Source of the DNA: Corydoras sp. C115
Lineage: Eukaryota; Chordata; Actinopteri; Siluriformes; Callichthyidae
Direction of reading: 5' to 3'
Assembly (NCBI GenBank): GCA_019802505.1
Contig: JAFMOC010000006.1
Span: forward strand, 1,351,001 to 1,415,000
DNA length: 64,000 nt
In this document: positions 36,215 through 47,705 of the stretch, one piece after another
Position numbering within the stretch: position 1 is the stretch's first letter
Layout of the letters: the number at the start of each line of letters is the position of its first letter
Position numbers and translations under genes: made by a program
The notes under the pieces: generated by a model
What the model was told of the DNA's origin: nothing
The model's database searches: none
Seen by the model: the letters and a program-made list of their open reading frames with translations, nothing else

Positions 36215-36735
36215 TTGGGCCGGGTGGTGGTTAGTGGTTAGTACGGTTGCCTTTCAACGCTAGGGATTCTCGGTTTGAATCCCAATCTGGGTGGAGTTTC
36301 CATGTCCTCCCCGTGTTCTCAGGACAAGCCACGTGACCCCAATTGCTACCCAGGCTCCGTATTCAAGGCTGCCCACCACTCCATGCACTTGTGCTCACTT
36401 TACCAGTGTGTGTTTCATGCATGGATGGGTTAAATGTGGAGGAAAAATTCCTCTATGTGTATGCACAGTAGGCAGAATAAATCACTTTACATGGGTTTCC
36501 TTTGGGTTTTCCAGTTTCTTCCCACAGTCCAAAAACATGGATTCAAGGTCAATTGAATTCTCCAAATTAACCCATACAGAATTTGCCTGTGTGAGTGAGT
36601 GTGTGCCCAGCGATAGATTGGTGCTCTGTCCTGGGTGTGCCTAGCACCCGAAATGTTCTCCCCTGGATGGGTATGGGGAACCCCTCTGCAACCCTAGTAG
36701 AGGATAAAGTGGAAGATAATGGATGAATGGATGCC
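36215..36735 (+). mobile_element. family R repeat containing an HE1-like SINE
   Basis: Head GGTGGTGGTTAGTGGTTAGT and first 100 bp to CCCCGTGT, then foreign SINE sequence, resuming at CATGGGTTTCCTTTGGGTTT and ending AACCCTAGTAGAGGATAAAG. Confidence 0.8.
36316..36492 (+). mobile_element. HE1-like SINE nested in family R
   Basis: Contains GCTGCCCACCACTCCATGCA, CCAGTGTGTGTTTCATGCAT and ATGGGTTAAATGTGGAGGA, ending AATAAATCACTTTA. The tRNA head is truncated. Confidence 0.7.
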
Positions 36736-36949
36736 CTTGGGCCGTTTTAGAAAAAAAATACTTTAAATATCTTTAGATATTTCTGCTCTTTATAAAAATG
36801 TTCCTGGCAAAATCATACTCAATTTTACGCCAGTTCATTAATAGCAATAATAATAGATAAATGTAAAATGATCTCACAGACCGGATTTAATTGTATCACA
36901 GGCCGGATATGTCAAATGGGCCTTGAGTTTGACACCTATGTTTTAGAGG

Positions 36950-37320
36950 CAGACTGTTGTCCCAGTCCTGCTCCACTGACAGGTTCAGAAAGTGTTTTGT
37001 TCCACGGGCTATCAGACTGTTTAACTTATCAGAATCAGAATTCAGAAACACTTTATTTCGGCAAGTATGTTACACATACAAGGAATTTGTCCTGGTGAGT
37101 GCACACATGTATGACATGTAACACTAAAATCAACAAGACAGCACACAAACTATAAAAGGAATAAACAGATATCACTATAAAATTACAATTCAATCAAGTA
37201 GTTTAAAAGAGTAAAAAAAATAATAAAAACATTAAAAAAGACATTAGGAGCTCGAGAAAATAGGGGATGTCTGTACATGTGGAATATGAATTATTGTGAA
37301 TATATGTATAACATATACAG
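36950..37320. mobile_element. LINE C-terminus (+) abutting an inverted LINE tail (-)
   Basis: 36975-37031 (+) encodes RFRKCFVPRAIRLFN, a LINE ORF2 C-terminal signature. 37032-37320 (-) begins at the tail AATCAGAATTCAGAAACAC and matches, inverted, the LINE 3' end at 18130-18178. Confidence 0.55.
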
Positions 37321-37754
37321 TGTACTACGTGATATTATTTTATATTATCATATCACAACAAAAATTATCATGTGACTTCTATACTCTGGACAATTGAATC
37401 AATTCTTCTGAAGGCGCAAACTGTCGCAAAGTTACGGTATTTGAAAGCAGACCCTCGTTAAAACTGTCTCATCTGCGACTGACTCGTAAAACAGATTCAT
37501 GCTTTTCTACTGAAGCTCAGGTTTGTTTATTCAAAAATATCAGCCAAATCCATCATTTATTAGAACTGAATGTGCTATCCACTGCTGACAGACATATTTC
37601 ATAATTCATATGTTATTTAATTTTATCCAATATAACTAATGAATGATCAAACAAAATGAATGTAACAACAGTTACAAAATGGATAAATACACAATTTTGA
37701 GGACAGAGGGGGAATAAGGGATCTGGGCTAAAGTCCCTGATGTTTCAAAACCCT
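37321..37754. other. no recognisable feature
   Basis: AT-rich, nothing supported. Confidence 0.3.
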
Positions 37755-37776
37755 AAAAACGCCCCTGCTGGGCACA

Positions 37777-37810
<34 letters not shown>

Positions 37811-37900
37811 AACACACACTATATGGGGCAATTTAGAACCTTCAATTTACCTTGAATCCATTTTTTGTACTGTGGGAGGAAACCGGAGAATACTGAGGAA
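37755..37900 (-). mobile_element. family R fragment with (CA)n
   Basis: Middle part only: GGGCACACTC(AC)n, ACACTATATGGGGCAATTTA, TACTGTGGGAGGAAACCGG. Confidence 0.7.
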
Positions 37901-38240
37901 GATAGATAGTTATTCTATTGATCCCAAATGGAAATTTAGGGAACCCAGCAGCTGTACAATATTGCACAAATTGAACAAATTACTTCAGAATAGAAATATA
38001 AAAAATATATACATAATGTGAGATTAAGATAAAGATAAAAATAAAAATATTGAGTAAAAATATATAGGGTACGAAGAAAACCAAGTGGATATAAGTTTAA
38101 AACAGCCAGTCTAGTTCAGCTGTGCAAAAACGCATTATATAAATTGAGGTGGTGCAAATAGCAGTAAAAATCTGTACTATTAGGATTGACCCTAGTAGAG
38201 GATATTATTAGCTGAAAATATTAGCTGAAATGATTACCCA
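37901..38240 (-). mobile_element. LINE 3' UTR / tail fragment
   Basis: Starts GATAGATAGTTATTCTATTG followed by ATCCCAAATGGAAATTTAGG, the inverted tail of a widespread fish LINE (TATTGATCCC..GGAAATT). AT-rich UTR-like sequence follows. A second short tail (TCTATTGATCCACAGGGC) is at 38273. The rest of 38241-38731 shows nothing. Confidence 0.5.
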
Positions 38241-38731
38241 GCTCATGGTCTATTTCTCGTCATCGTCACAATACTCTATTGATCCACAGGGCAAATTGTT
38301 ACAAACGTACAAAAAAACGTAACAAGAAAAATGTGCAACTATAGTGTGTTGGTGGAAGAGGAATATATTCTAGTCTGTAATCTGCAAGCTGGCTTTCATT
38401 TACTATATTTGCCATAACTAGTCATGTTACATTTTCGTGTTTTTTCTAAAACATTTTTTAATGACTCACTTTTTTTTTTTTATTTCTGAACAACTTAGAC
38501 TAATTATGGTCGACGGATGATACGCCCTGGGCATTTTGCCAGTTTGTTGCAGATCAAACACATAAACGCAGTCATATACACACTGGGTGTATTCACAACT
38601 GGGGTAATTTAGTATTTCAAGTTACTCAGAATAAAATGAAAAGAGACACACAAAAATAATCCTTTCTGTCCTGTCTATCCTATGAATCATGCCCAGGACA
38701 TTCTTTCCACTAACCACTTAGTTTATATACT

Positions 38732-38955
38732 GTAGCTACAAAACCATGTACTGACTGAAATTAACCTTCTTATTATGGAATATGCAGATCACACAAGGCC
38801 GTGAGTCAGCCTGATACCTGGGACCATATAAGGTGCAGATATATGATCAGAGTAAAGCTTTATATGTAGAGAAAATACCATTGGACAACGTATGGTGTAA
38901 ATAGGACAGAAACATATCACAAAATGAACACTAGGCAGTTCTATATGCCATCAAA
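38732..38955 (+). repeat. repeat W copy 2 (pairs with 32038-32250)
   Basis: Same order of blocks as copy 1 with scattered substitutions and small indels. It lies 5' of slco3a1 exon 1 whereas copy 1 lies 3' of it. Confidence 0.7.
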
Positions 38956-39282
38956 TGTGTACCTTAGTTAGTTAATTAGATACAATTCAATATACATTTG
39001 ACTCTGTCATTTTTTATTATTATTATTTTTAATTTCTCTGTGTTCCTTCATTTTTTGCTCCTCATGTCTTTTATTTTATACTCACTCACCCAGTCACATA
39101 ACTCCCAATTGCCATATTCATTATTCATTTCAATATTCTGTTCCACTCTCTCTGTCTTCCTGTTTTTAAAACCTACTCTGCTAGTAAGTCACACCTTTTG
39201 TGTCTCAAATTTATTACATTGTCTTATTTTACTTAAAGCATCAGTAATTTTAATATCCATCTTCATTATCTAATGGAGTAAG

Positions 39283-39505
39283 TACATTTACATTACATTT
39301 GGTCATGCTTTTATCCAAAGTGACATACAGTATCCAAACCTGGTTGAGTTCAGAATATAGGGTTGATACAGCATCCCTGGAGCAATGAGAGATTAGAGTC
39401 TTGCTCAAGGCCCCACATTATTAAATTCAGTTGACATTGGAACTCACAACCTTCTGATTGATAACCCAACACCCTAACCACTGAGCTACCACACCCACCC
39501 ATAAC
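39283..39505 (-). mobile_element. family S SINE
   Basis: Minus copy: tail ATTTGGTCATGCTTTTATCC (with a deletion), core CTTGCTCAAGGCCCCACA, head CTAACCACTGAGCTACCACA. 38956-39282 shows nothing. Confidence 0.75.
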
Positions 39506-39547
39506 CCACCAATAATAAGTATATTATTATATAACTACATTAGTTCC

Positions 39548-39715
39548 CATTGATGGAGTAGTGGTTAGCACATCCACATGTCAGTGCTGGGGATCCAGAT
39601 TCAAAAATTTTCCATATTCTCCCCGTGTTTGTGTGGGTTTTCTCCGGGTTTTCCATTTTCCTCGAACACTAAAAAAAAATCAAGGTAAATTGGCTGCTCT
39701 AAATTGCCTCTATCT
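39548..39715 (+). mobile_element. family R fragment, 5' half
   Basis: GTAGTGGTTAGCACATCCAC head, CTCCCCGTGTTTGTGTGGGT, ending in AAATTGGCTGCTCTAAATTG. 39716-40097 shows nothing recognisable. Confidence 0.7.
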
Positions 39716-40097
39716 AATTGTTTAGAAAACATGTTTAAAAATTACAGTGCAAAATTTGCATATACAGAACATCAGCAAATTTCACACTTTTTAAAATTCT
39801 AATTAAAATCATTTTGCTTGCCATCAAGTTTTTTTTTTGCCATATTTGATAGATGATTTTTGCCTACACACATCTAAATTAGCAGTTTTTAACTGCTCTC
39901 TGGCAGTAAAATTGTAAATATATTTTAAATGCAGTTGCTGCTATTTAACAATCCGGGTAGGGTTGTATGGCTGTTTCTAAAGTTTTTAAAATCCATCATT
40001 CTAAGGTTAAAATTATTATTGAAATTGGGAATCATTAAGAACAGCTGACGATCTAGCCAGGAGTGGTCATCCTGGCAAATATAACCCAATCAGACAC

Positions 40098-40212
40098 TTC
40101 ATTCATTATCTTCTGCTAAATCCTCTACTTGGGTTGTGGGGGGGTTCTCCATGCCCATTCAGCAACCCATTCAGGGGAGAAAGCTTCGAGCACTGGGCAG
40201 ATACACCCAGGA
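40098..40212 (-). mobile_element. family R fragment, 3' end
   Basis: TCATTATCTTCTGCTAAATC at the tail, then GGTTCTCCATGCCCATTCAG and GGGCAGATACACCCAGGACA. Confidence 0.65.
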
Positions 40213-40405
40213 CACACTGCACCAAACCCCTATTACTACCCCCCCACAGGTGGTGAGCTCATTTGAGGGGGAACCCATGTAACTCCATCGGGCTGGGCCC
40301 GGCCAGGCACCATGGGAAAGTGCCCGACCACCAGACGCTCACTGATGAACCCCATCCCCGGGCCTGGCTCCAGGGTGGGGCCCCGATAACCCTAAGCCTG
40401 GGAAG
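40213..40405 (-). repeat. GC-rich conserved retroposon fragment
   Basis: On the minus strand: GTTCATCAGTGAGCGTCTGG, CCATGGTGCCTGGCCGGGCC, GAGCTCACCACCTGTGGG. It resembles a GC-rich repeat segment common in teleost genomes and probably belonging to a retroelement 5' region. Adjacent to a LINE relic on the same strand, but continuity is unproven. Confidence 0.45.
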
Positions 40406-41090
40406 GAGGCGAGTTTTTAGAATGGAGTTATCTTGATTAGGTTTGTGGAGTAATTAGTTCTTTCAGGTAGGACGGAGCATCTCCATACAAACACTGATAG
40501 GTGAGTAGGGTGTGAGTAGACATTGTACTCGATCCTAACAGAGACGAGGAACCAATGGAGAGAATGTAGTATAGGGGTGATGATGCTCCGTACTCTCATC
40601 AGGATCACTGTTCTGAACTGAAGTTTTTGCAGTTTTGAGTCTTGTTTGGGATCTCAATGAAGAGTGCATTGCAGTAATCCAGTCTGGAGAAAACAAAAGC
40701 ATGAACCAGTTTTTCTGCATCTGATACAGTGAGTGCAGGACAAGTTTGACAATGTTTCTGAGATGAAAAAATTAAACGTTGCAAAGATGTTTTATATGAG
40801 TTTCAAAGTTGAGCTGAGGGTCCATCTGAGGGTTTAATCGTAAGATTGGCAAATAGTTGTAGATAGAGGAAGAATGTGACCGGACCGAGTGATGCTGGTT
40901 ATTGGAGCCGATTGAATTTGGTGTGAGGTGCCGATTAACATCACCTTAGTTTTTCTACTGTTTAATTGAAGAAAGTTTTGTGCCATACACATGTTTATCT
41001 TTTCAAGACATGACCTGAGGATAGATGGAGCTGTTGATGATGATGATGATGCGTCAGGGTATGGGATGGGATCAATCTTTATGTAGGTTA
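40406..41090 (-). mobile_element. LINE ORF2 reverse-transcriptase relic
   Basis: The minus strand encodes, with frameshifts and stops, MAQNFLQLNSRKTKVMLIGT near 40960, QLFANLTIKPSDG near 40845, then a shifted match to the SRLDYCNAL motif near 40680 and ITPILHSLHW near 40570. This is the order of the RT palm/thumb and C-terminal region in L2-like fish LINEs. Inactive. Confidence 0.7.
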
Positions 41091-41184
41091 AAGATTAACA
41101 AGTTAAAGAAACAATTTAAAAAGGTCTATGCTTGAAAAGTCTAATAACATAATGGTTTTCATTCAATGTGCCTGTGACTAAATC

Positions 41185-41532
41185 CATTCATCCATTATCT
41201 TCCGCTTCATCCTATATTAGGTTCGCGGGGGATTCCGCTTGCCCATCCATGGGAGAATGTTTCGGGCGCTGGGCAGATACACCCAGGACAGGACGCCAAT
41301 CTATCGCTTAGAACACACTCACTCACACAGACACACTTTATATGGGGGAATTTGGAGAACTCAATTGACTTGATCCATGTTTTTGTACTGTGGGAGGAAA
41401 CCGGAGAACCCCAAGTAAACCCACGCGGACACAGGGAGAACATGGAAACTCCACCCAGATGGGGATTCGAACCGGGAATCCCTAGTGCTGAGAGGAGAAC
41501 GTGCTAACCACTAAGCCACCGTGCCGTCCCCT
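41185..41532 (-). mobile_element. family R repeat, full length
   Basis: Complete minus copy from CATTATCTTCCGCTTCATCC to CTAACCACTAAGCCACCGTG. B box intact (inverted GGGATTCGAACC). Confidence 0.85.
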
Positions 41533-41865
41533 GTGACTAAATGACAAATTAAATATTATATATTTCGTTTTTACCCATTTTGGTTTACTTTTTAAAAAGA
41601 TGACTACACCTACATTGCTGCATGTGTAAATGCTTAACATTGTTTTATTTAAAAACACAGTATAAACATAAAAAATCAGTATGTTGCTTGCTTGTGCTAG
41701 GGATTGTAGCAGACCTCCATGTCATAGATTCTGATGTAAATGGAGATTCCACTCTTACTGTTGACTGCTGTTTATGTCTGAGTGCCGAATCCAGTTACCA
41801 TGGAAAATAACAGAGCAACAATGCAATAAGTTATTTTCTCCATGCCCCAGCCTACTGACATTGCA

Positions 41866-41952
41866 AACCACACACACACACACACACACACTCACACACA
41901 CCCAACACATATCTCTCTCCCTCTCTCTCTCGCTCCATTTCTCTCTCTTTTA

Positions 41953-42039
<87 letters not shown>

Positions 42040-42041
42040 AT

Positions 42042-42079
<38 letters not shown>
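41866..42079. repeat. compound microsatellite (CA)n, (CT)n, (TA)n, (TG)n
   Basis: CA at 41870-41895, CT at 41912-41950, TA at about 41957-42025, TG at 42026-42079. 41533-41865 upstream shows nothing. Confidence 0.95.
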
Positions 42080-42082
<3 letters not shown>

Positions 42083-43160
42083 TAATTAATCAGATTCTCT
42101 TAGTTTGCATGAATCAGGGCTAGAGCTCTAGAACAGTGTGGGTGGTTCAGGCAACATGGTTCCATATGGATATGAATGGAAAATGCACGTAGTATTACAG
42201 AATTCTTCCGGAATGGAATTTTATTTCCAGGTTTCGAAAAGATCTCATTGTCCCTTTGGCTCCACTTGTCTAAAATCTGGAAAAAAAATAAAAATAAAAT
42301 AAACTTAAATTTGCAACATTGAAAAATAAACAGAAAACATGATACATACAATTGTGTGAGCTAATTATTCTTAAAGTGAATGTAAAAATGTGCAGAAATT
42401 GGTCAGCATGCGTTTATACATTTAGGGCGCAGTAGCTCAGTGGTTAGGGCATTGGGTTATCAATCTGAAGGTTGGGGGTTCAAATCCCAGGTCCACTGAA
42501 TTTACCAGTGTGGGTTCTTGAGCAAGGCCCTTAACCCTCATTGCTCCAGGGATGTTGTGATTAACCCTGCGCTCACCTTGTTAGTCGCTTTGGATAAAAG
42601 TGTCTGCTAAATGACCAAATGTATTTATATGTTTTATTTAGTTTTAATTCTAAAAAATAGATAATAACCATTCATTCATAAAAATATTCAATTTTGGAAA
42701 CCTGTTATCTATATTTTTATAATGGCTTTGGGCTATTAGAAAGGATTTACATTTAAGTTGATAAGATAAGATCATTGAATTTTCAATTTAATGGCTATTT
42801 TTAGTGAGAATGATTGGGGTTATTTATTTAACAAAAGGAAAATACAAAATATATATAAATATATATTAATACATGTGTGTGTGCTTGTTGGGGTTGGTTT
42901 AACTAATCAGATTCACTTAGTTTGCATGAGTCAGTGCTAGAGCTCTACAACAGTGTGGGTGGTTCAGGCAACATGGTGCCATATGGATATGAATGGAAAG
43001 TGCATGTAGTATTAGTGCTTTCTTCTGGAATGGATTTTTATTTCCAGGTTTTGAAAAAGAGAAACAGAAAACATGGGACAGATAATTCTGTGATCTAATT
43101 ATTCTCAATGCAAACATAAAAATGTACAGAAATTGGTGAGCATGCATTCATGTTGTAAAA
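42083..43160 (+). repeat. tandem duplication, units at 42083-42420 and 42895-43160
   Basis: Both units share TAATCAGATTC(T/A)CTTAG, GTGTGGGTGGTTCAGGCAAC, CATATGGATATGAATGGAAA, TTTTATTTCCAGGTTT and AGAAATTGGT(C/G)AGCATGC, about 805 bp apart. Each is preceded by TA- and TG-rich DNA. Unit 2 lacks about 80 bp present in unit 1. Confidence 0.85.
42424..42627 (+). mobile_element. family S SINE, full length
   Basis: Intact head CAGTAGCTCAGTGGTTAGGG, B box GGTTCAAATCCCAG, core TTGAGCAAGGCCCTTAACCC, tail AAAAGTGTCTGCTAAATGAC. Inserted after the first unit of the local duplication. Unit 2 has no SINE at the equivalent place. Confidence 0.85.
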
Positions 43161-43202
43161 TATATGATAACCACTCACCCTCCAAAATAAATAAAAAAGA
43201 TT

Positions 43203-43849
<647 letters not shown>

Positions 43850-44212
43850 TTTTGGGCATAGTGGCTTAGTGATTAGTATGTTCACCTCTCAGCACTGGGG
43901 AGTCAGGTTGGAATCCCAATCTGGGGGGAGTTTTCATGTTCTCCCCATGTCCGTGTGGGTTTCATCCGGTTTCCTCCCACAGTCCAAAAACTTGAAATAA
44001 ATGTATATAAATAAATGTTCTCTAAATTGCACCATATAGTGCGTATTTGTGTGTTTGTATTAGAGTGTGTGCCCAGCGATAGGCTGGCACCTTGTCCTGG
44101 GTGTATCTGCCTAGCGCCTGAAACGTTCTCCCCTGGATGGGCATAGGAAACCCCCTGTATCACCCTCACAGAGGATTAAGTGGAAGATAATAAATAAATT
44201 AATGAATGTATA
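43850..44212 (+). mobile_element. family R repeat, near full length
   Basis: Head ATAGTGGCTTAGTGATTAGT, body with CCAGCGATAGGCTGGCACCT, 3' end CAGAGGATTAAGTGGAAGAT and a (TAAT/GAAT)n tail. Confidence 0.8.
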
Positions 44213-44219
44213 AAATTTA

Positions 44220-44325
44220 CCCAGGGAGCTATTGGGTTTAGGTGCTTTGCCCAAGGGCACTTCAGTCATTGTACTTGGGACCAGGAATTGAAGGCTGGTT
44301 CTTTAAACACAAGTCTACAAATGCC
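44220..44325 (-). mobile_element. HE1-like SINE fragment
   Basis: Minus strand: AAGAACCAGCCTTCAATTCC, GGTCCCAAGTACAATGACTG, AAGTGCCCTTGGGCAAAG. Head half only. Confidence 0.5.
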
Positions 44326-44337
44326 TATTTACAACCC

Positions 44338-44425
44338 CTATGCCTATTTATCAACTTCATTCGATGGTTAGAGAGGCACAATGCCTATTTATCAACTTCA
44401 TTCCATGGTTAGAGAGGCACAATCC
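44338..44425 (+). repeat. two tandem 43-bp units
   Basis: ATGCCTATTTATCAACTTCA..ATGGTTAGAGAGGCACAA occurs twice with a single difference (CATTCG/CATTCC). A truncated third start (ATGCCTATTTA) precedes it. Confidence 0.85.
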
Positions 44426-44839
44426 ACACATTACCTGACTCGCTCAGTCTACAGATGGGCACCTTGATGTTGCAATGCCTGCCTCCTAATCTGGAAATAC
44501 CCTGCTGCCAGCCAGTGCTGCCATGCCTGGCCCACATAACAGTCTTTTACAGAGCAAACGCATCCACAAATGGATGCATACAGACGCCACACAGAAATCA
44601 ATCTTGCAATTGGCCAAATCGCCTCTAGGAGGCAGCAGCAGTGAATGCTACACATATAGCAATATAGCAGGTTTAGAGGTAAACAGCAAAACCCAAAGTG
44701 TGCTGTGCTAATCAGGTCCAATGAGGTGCAGCTACCAGAACATCTACTAAATGTAGCCAGTCAGATCTCATACTGCTTGCCCTTTCTGATATTGCCTGTC
44801 ACACCTGCTCCCTATATGTGTTCTCATGATCCACATCAG
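44426..44839. other. no recognisable feature
   Basis: Overlapping open frames on both strands (44449-44721 and 44523-44711) have no family resemblance. Not supported as a gene. Confidence 0.3.
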
Positions 44840-45016
44840 ACACACCCAAAACAGGGCGTCAATCTATCACTGGGCACTGATTTTGGACCGTGGGAGGAAA
44901 CCAGAGAACCCAGAGGAAACCCACAAACATGGAAACTCCACCCAGATTGGGATTCTATCTGGATTCCCAGCACTGAGAGGCTAATTACTAATTACTAAGT
45001 CACTTTGCCGCCCTGG
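44840..45016 (-). mobile_element. family R fragment with internal deletion
   Basis: ACACACCCAAAACAGGGCGT joins directly to TTTTGGACCGTGGGAGGAAA, missing about 60 bp. Head inverted at the right end. Confidence 0.7.
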
Positions 45017-45452
45017 CTGTGAAAATATACAAAATTTCACATTGAAATACCAAAACAGATAGTGTGTGCTTAATTAACTAATTAGTGCTATGAAGTTTTT
45101 TTTTTTGACTTGGATTGTTGCTTTTCAAACCAAAAAGTTAAATTGCCAAGAAAAACATAAAATTTAAGAAAGAATTGACAGAGATTGTCGGTTTACTTAC
45201 TCCAGGTTAAACTGGCCCTCACACAATTAAATGGCCCTGCTATTTAGCATCCCTAATGCAAGTTTAAACAGGTTACTAAGAGCATGTCAGTTCTTCCATC
45301 TAACAATATGTCTAAAAACACACAGTTGAAGCTAAAACCATTAATGTTGTGTTTCTGAAGGCCAAAGGAAATCTAACATTCAACTTCATGGGTGTCTCTA
45401 ATAAAGCATAAAATAAAGTATATACAGAGTCTCTCTTTCTCTCACTCTTTCA
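45017..45452. other. no recognisable feature
   Basis: Nothing supported. Confidence 0.3.
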
Positions 45453-45488
45453 AACGCACACACACGCACACACACGCGCGCGCGCGCG

Positions 45489-45551
<63 letters not shown>
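45453..45551. repeat. (CA)n(CG)n(CA)n tract, possible Z-DNA
   Basis: About 95 bp of strictly alternating purine-pyrimidine sequence: CA-rich, then 24 bp of CG repeat (45475-45498), then about 52 bp of CA repeat. Alternating CG flanked by CA is the classic Z-forming arrangement. Confidence 0.9.
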
Positions 45552-46209
45552 TTGTGTACACAGGCACAGCCACATGCAAATCTGTAACAATGAGATGGCC
45601 ATTCTTTGGGTTAATCACAGATACAGACAAAGTGAACTGACAAAGTGAAAATTATAAAATACTTCTTAATCTTTTAGTACATCCCTAGTGGTTATTTATT
45701 TAAAGTGGTAAAGTACAGGTTGAAATAAATATAATGGCAATAAACTCCAGTAATTTAATAGACATGCTATCAGTGCTACATTATTTAAATGTAAGGCTTT
45801 TCACTAATGACTTATAATTTTTTTAACACCACATGTTTTTGCATTGTATTTTTCCCCACTTAAATACTAGTTCTGACCTGGAAACAGTCAGGTCATTTAA
45901 TGGGAGTGAAACATGCAAAACAGGGTGGAGCTGGACCAGTCCCATGGAAATCAGATGAAGGATAGTCATGTTTTGCTGCAGTACCGCATTTCTACGAGCA
46001 AGATCTTCAAGTCTTTCCAGATTTTAATATAGTTGGTAGGTGTGCTGGACGGTTGCAGGGAGTGTTGAAGTGTATTCCAGCACTTACTGAGTAAAAAGTG
46101 TTAAGAGTTACACAGGTCTCAAGGTCACATAATCATGCACATTCACTCCAAAATTGAAAATCCCCAGCAAAATTGAGGAATCTACAATTTGTTTAACATG
46201 CCTTTAAAC
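45552..46209. other. no recognisable feature
   Basis: AT-rich, nothing supported. Confidence 0.3.
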
Positions 46210-46500
46210 AGAGCATCACGATGGCTTAGTGGTTAGCATGTTCACCTCTCAGCGCTGGGGATCCAGGTTTGAATCCCAATCTGGGTGGAGCATCCATGTT
46301 CTCCAAGTGTCCGCGCGGGTTTCTCCAGGTCCTCTGGTTTCCTCCCACAGACCAAAAACATAAATTCATGGTAAATTGAATTCTCTAAATTGAATTCTCT
46401 AAAGTGTGTGTTTGAGTGTGTGTCTGCTTAAGTGAATGTGCCCAGCGATAGATTGGCACACTGTCCTGGGTGTATCTGCCCAGCACCCATGATATCACAT
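46210..46500 (+). mobile_element. family R repeat, 3' end missing
   Basis: GATGGCTTAGTGGTTAGCAT head, a duplicated TTGAATTCTCTAAA block near 46377, ends after GTGTATCTGCCCAGCACCCA. Confidence 0.8.
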
Positions 46501-47164
46501 AGAAACCCTATGAAGACTATTGAAAATCCAAACGGCACTAAGAAAGGACCATCTGGTCTCAGAACTAAACCCAGGTCAGAATATTCTGTTGTGTTGTAAC
46601 ATAGTGATTAACTGCTGTATCATGACGTCCTAGTCTGAATACATTATTTCCTAGGGAACACATATAAAAAATAATACAAACCCAATTCCAAGAAAGTGCT
46701 AGGTTAAATGTAAAAAAAACAGATTGCAATAATTAAAATATATCTAATTTCGCATCATTATCTTCTTCTTTATCCTGTATTAGGGTTGTGGGGTGTTGCA
46801 TTAATGCTTTTGGCTTGGGCTTACACATCAGAAAAGACATCATTGCTGCTACACAGCACAACATTTGCTCCCATCCGGATCATGTCTCTTTAAAAAAAGG
46901 CCTTACATAGGATAGTAACAGGGTGTACAGTAGGATAGAAATTGTGTATTTTAGCAAGACAATGCTAAATCACATACTGCATCTATCACAACAAGGCTTT
47001 TCAGTAAATGGACCACATGATGGACTGATCTGCAGTCTACAGTCCTGACCTTTCATGAATTAAAAAATCTGCCAATGAGCAGCTAGAATCCTGTAGTGGA
47101 CAAGAATAGGACAATATTAATTGTGTAAAAGCCTCAAGAAACTGATCTCCTAACTCTCCATTCA
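46501..47164. other. no firm feature; eroded repeat DNA likely
   Basis: 46745-46860 (TTCTTCTTTATCCTGTATTA, then TTGTGGGGTG) may be a decayed family R 3' end on the minus strand. 46920-47100 resembles a decayed Tc1 piece (TTAGCAAGACAATGCTAAAT) but no catalytic motif can be read. Confidence 0.3.
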
Positions 47165-47705
47165 TTTGCATTCAATCATTCATTCATTCATTCATTCATT
47201 ATTTCCATTTAATCCTGTACTAGGGTCGTGGAGGGGGTTCCCCATGCCAATCCAGGGGAGAACATTTTGGATTCTGAGCAGACACAACCAGGACAGTGCG
47301 CCAATCTTTCACTGGGCACACACTCACTCACACAGGCACATACCCAAACACACACTATATCGGACAATTTAAAGTATTCATCTTGTATTTACCTTGAATC
47401 GATGTTTTTTGGACTGTGGGTTGAATTGTTAAATATGGACAGCTGATCATCACACAATCTGTATATGGCTGTTCTACACTGTTGATGCTGTCCGGCCGCA
47501 CAAGCTCCCCCACTGAGCCTTTGGTCCTCCCAAGGTTTCTTCCTAAAAAATATATTTTACAGAGAGTTTTTTTCTTGCCACTGTCACTTCGGCTTGCTCT
47601 TGGAGGGTTGCTCTACATGGAAACTCCACCCAGATTGGGATTCGAACTTGGATCCCTAGTGCCGAGAGGTGAACATGCTAACCGCTAAGCCACAGTGCCA
47701 CCGTC
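47165..47705 (-). mobile_element. family R repeat split by a LINE tail
   Basis: 3' part 47165-47418 (ending at GGACTGTGGG) and head part 47618-47705 (ACATGGAAACTCCACCCAGA onward) flank foreign sequence. About 50 bp of the R body is missing at the join. Confidence 0.8.
47419..47617 (+). mobile_element. L2-like LINE 3' UTR fragment nested in family R
   Basis: GACAGCTGATCATCACACAA, CTACACTGTTGATGCTGTCC, CCAAGGTTTCTTCCTAAAAA, CGGCTTGCTCTTGGAGGGTT. Matches 17033-17220. Confidence 0.7.

Larger units (their letters stand above)
35945..36945 (-). mobile_element. hAT-D copy, inverted, interrupted by a family R repeat
   Basis: 35945-36175 matches 26040-26190 in reverse complement, including ACATTTATTGAACTACACTG. 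36830-36945 carries the inverted terminus GGGCCTTGAGTTTGACACCT. The family R copy at 36215-36735 separates them. Confidence 0.6.

Noticed and set aside
42424..42500. tRNA gene
   Set aside because: The A- and B-box-like sequences belong to SINE heads and do not fold into a full cloverleaf with an acceptor stem. The same applies to all family S and R heads.
44449..44721. 90-codon minus-strand Cys-rich frame
   Set aside because: No homology recognised, overlaps another open frame on the plus strand, and no splice or promoter context.
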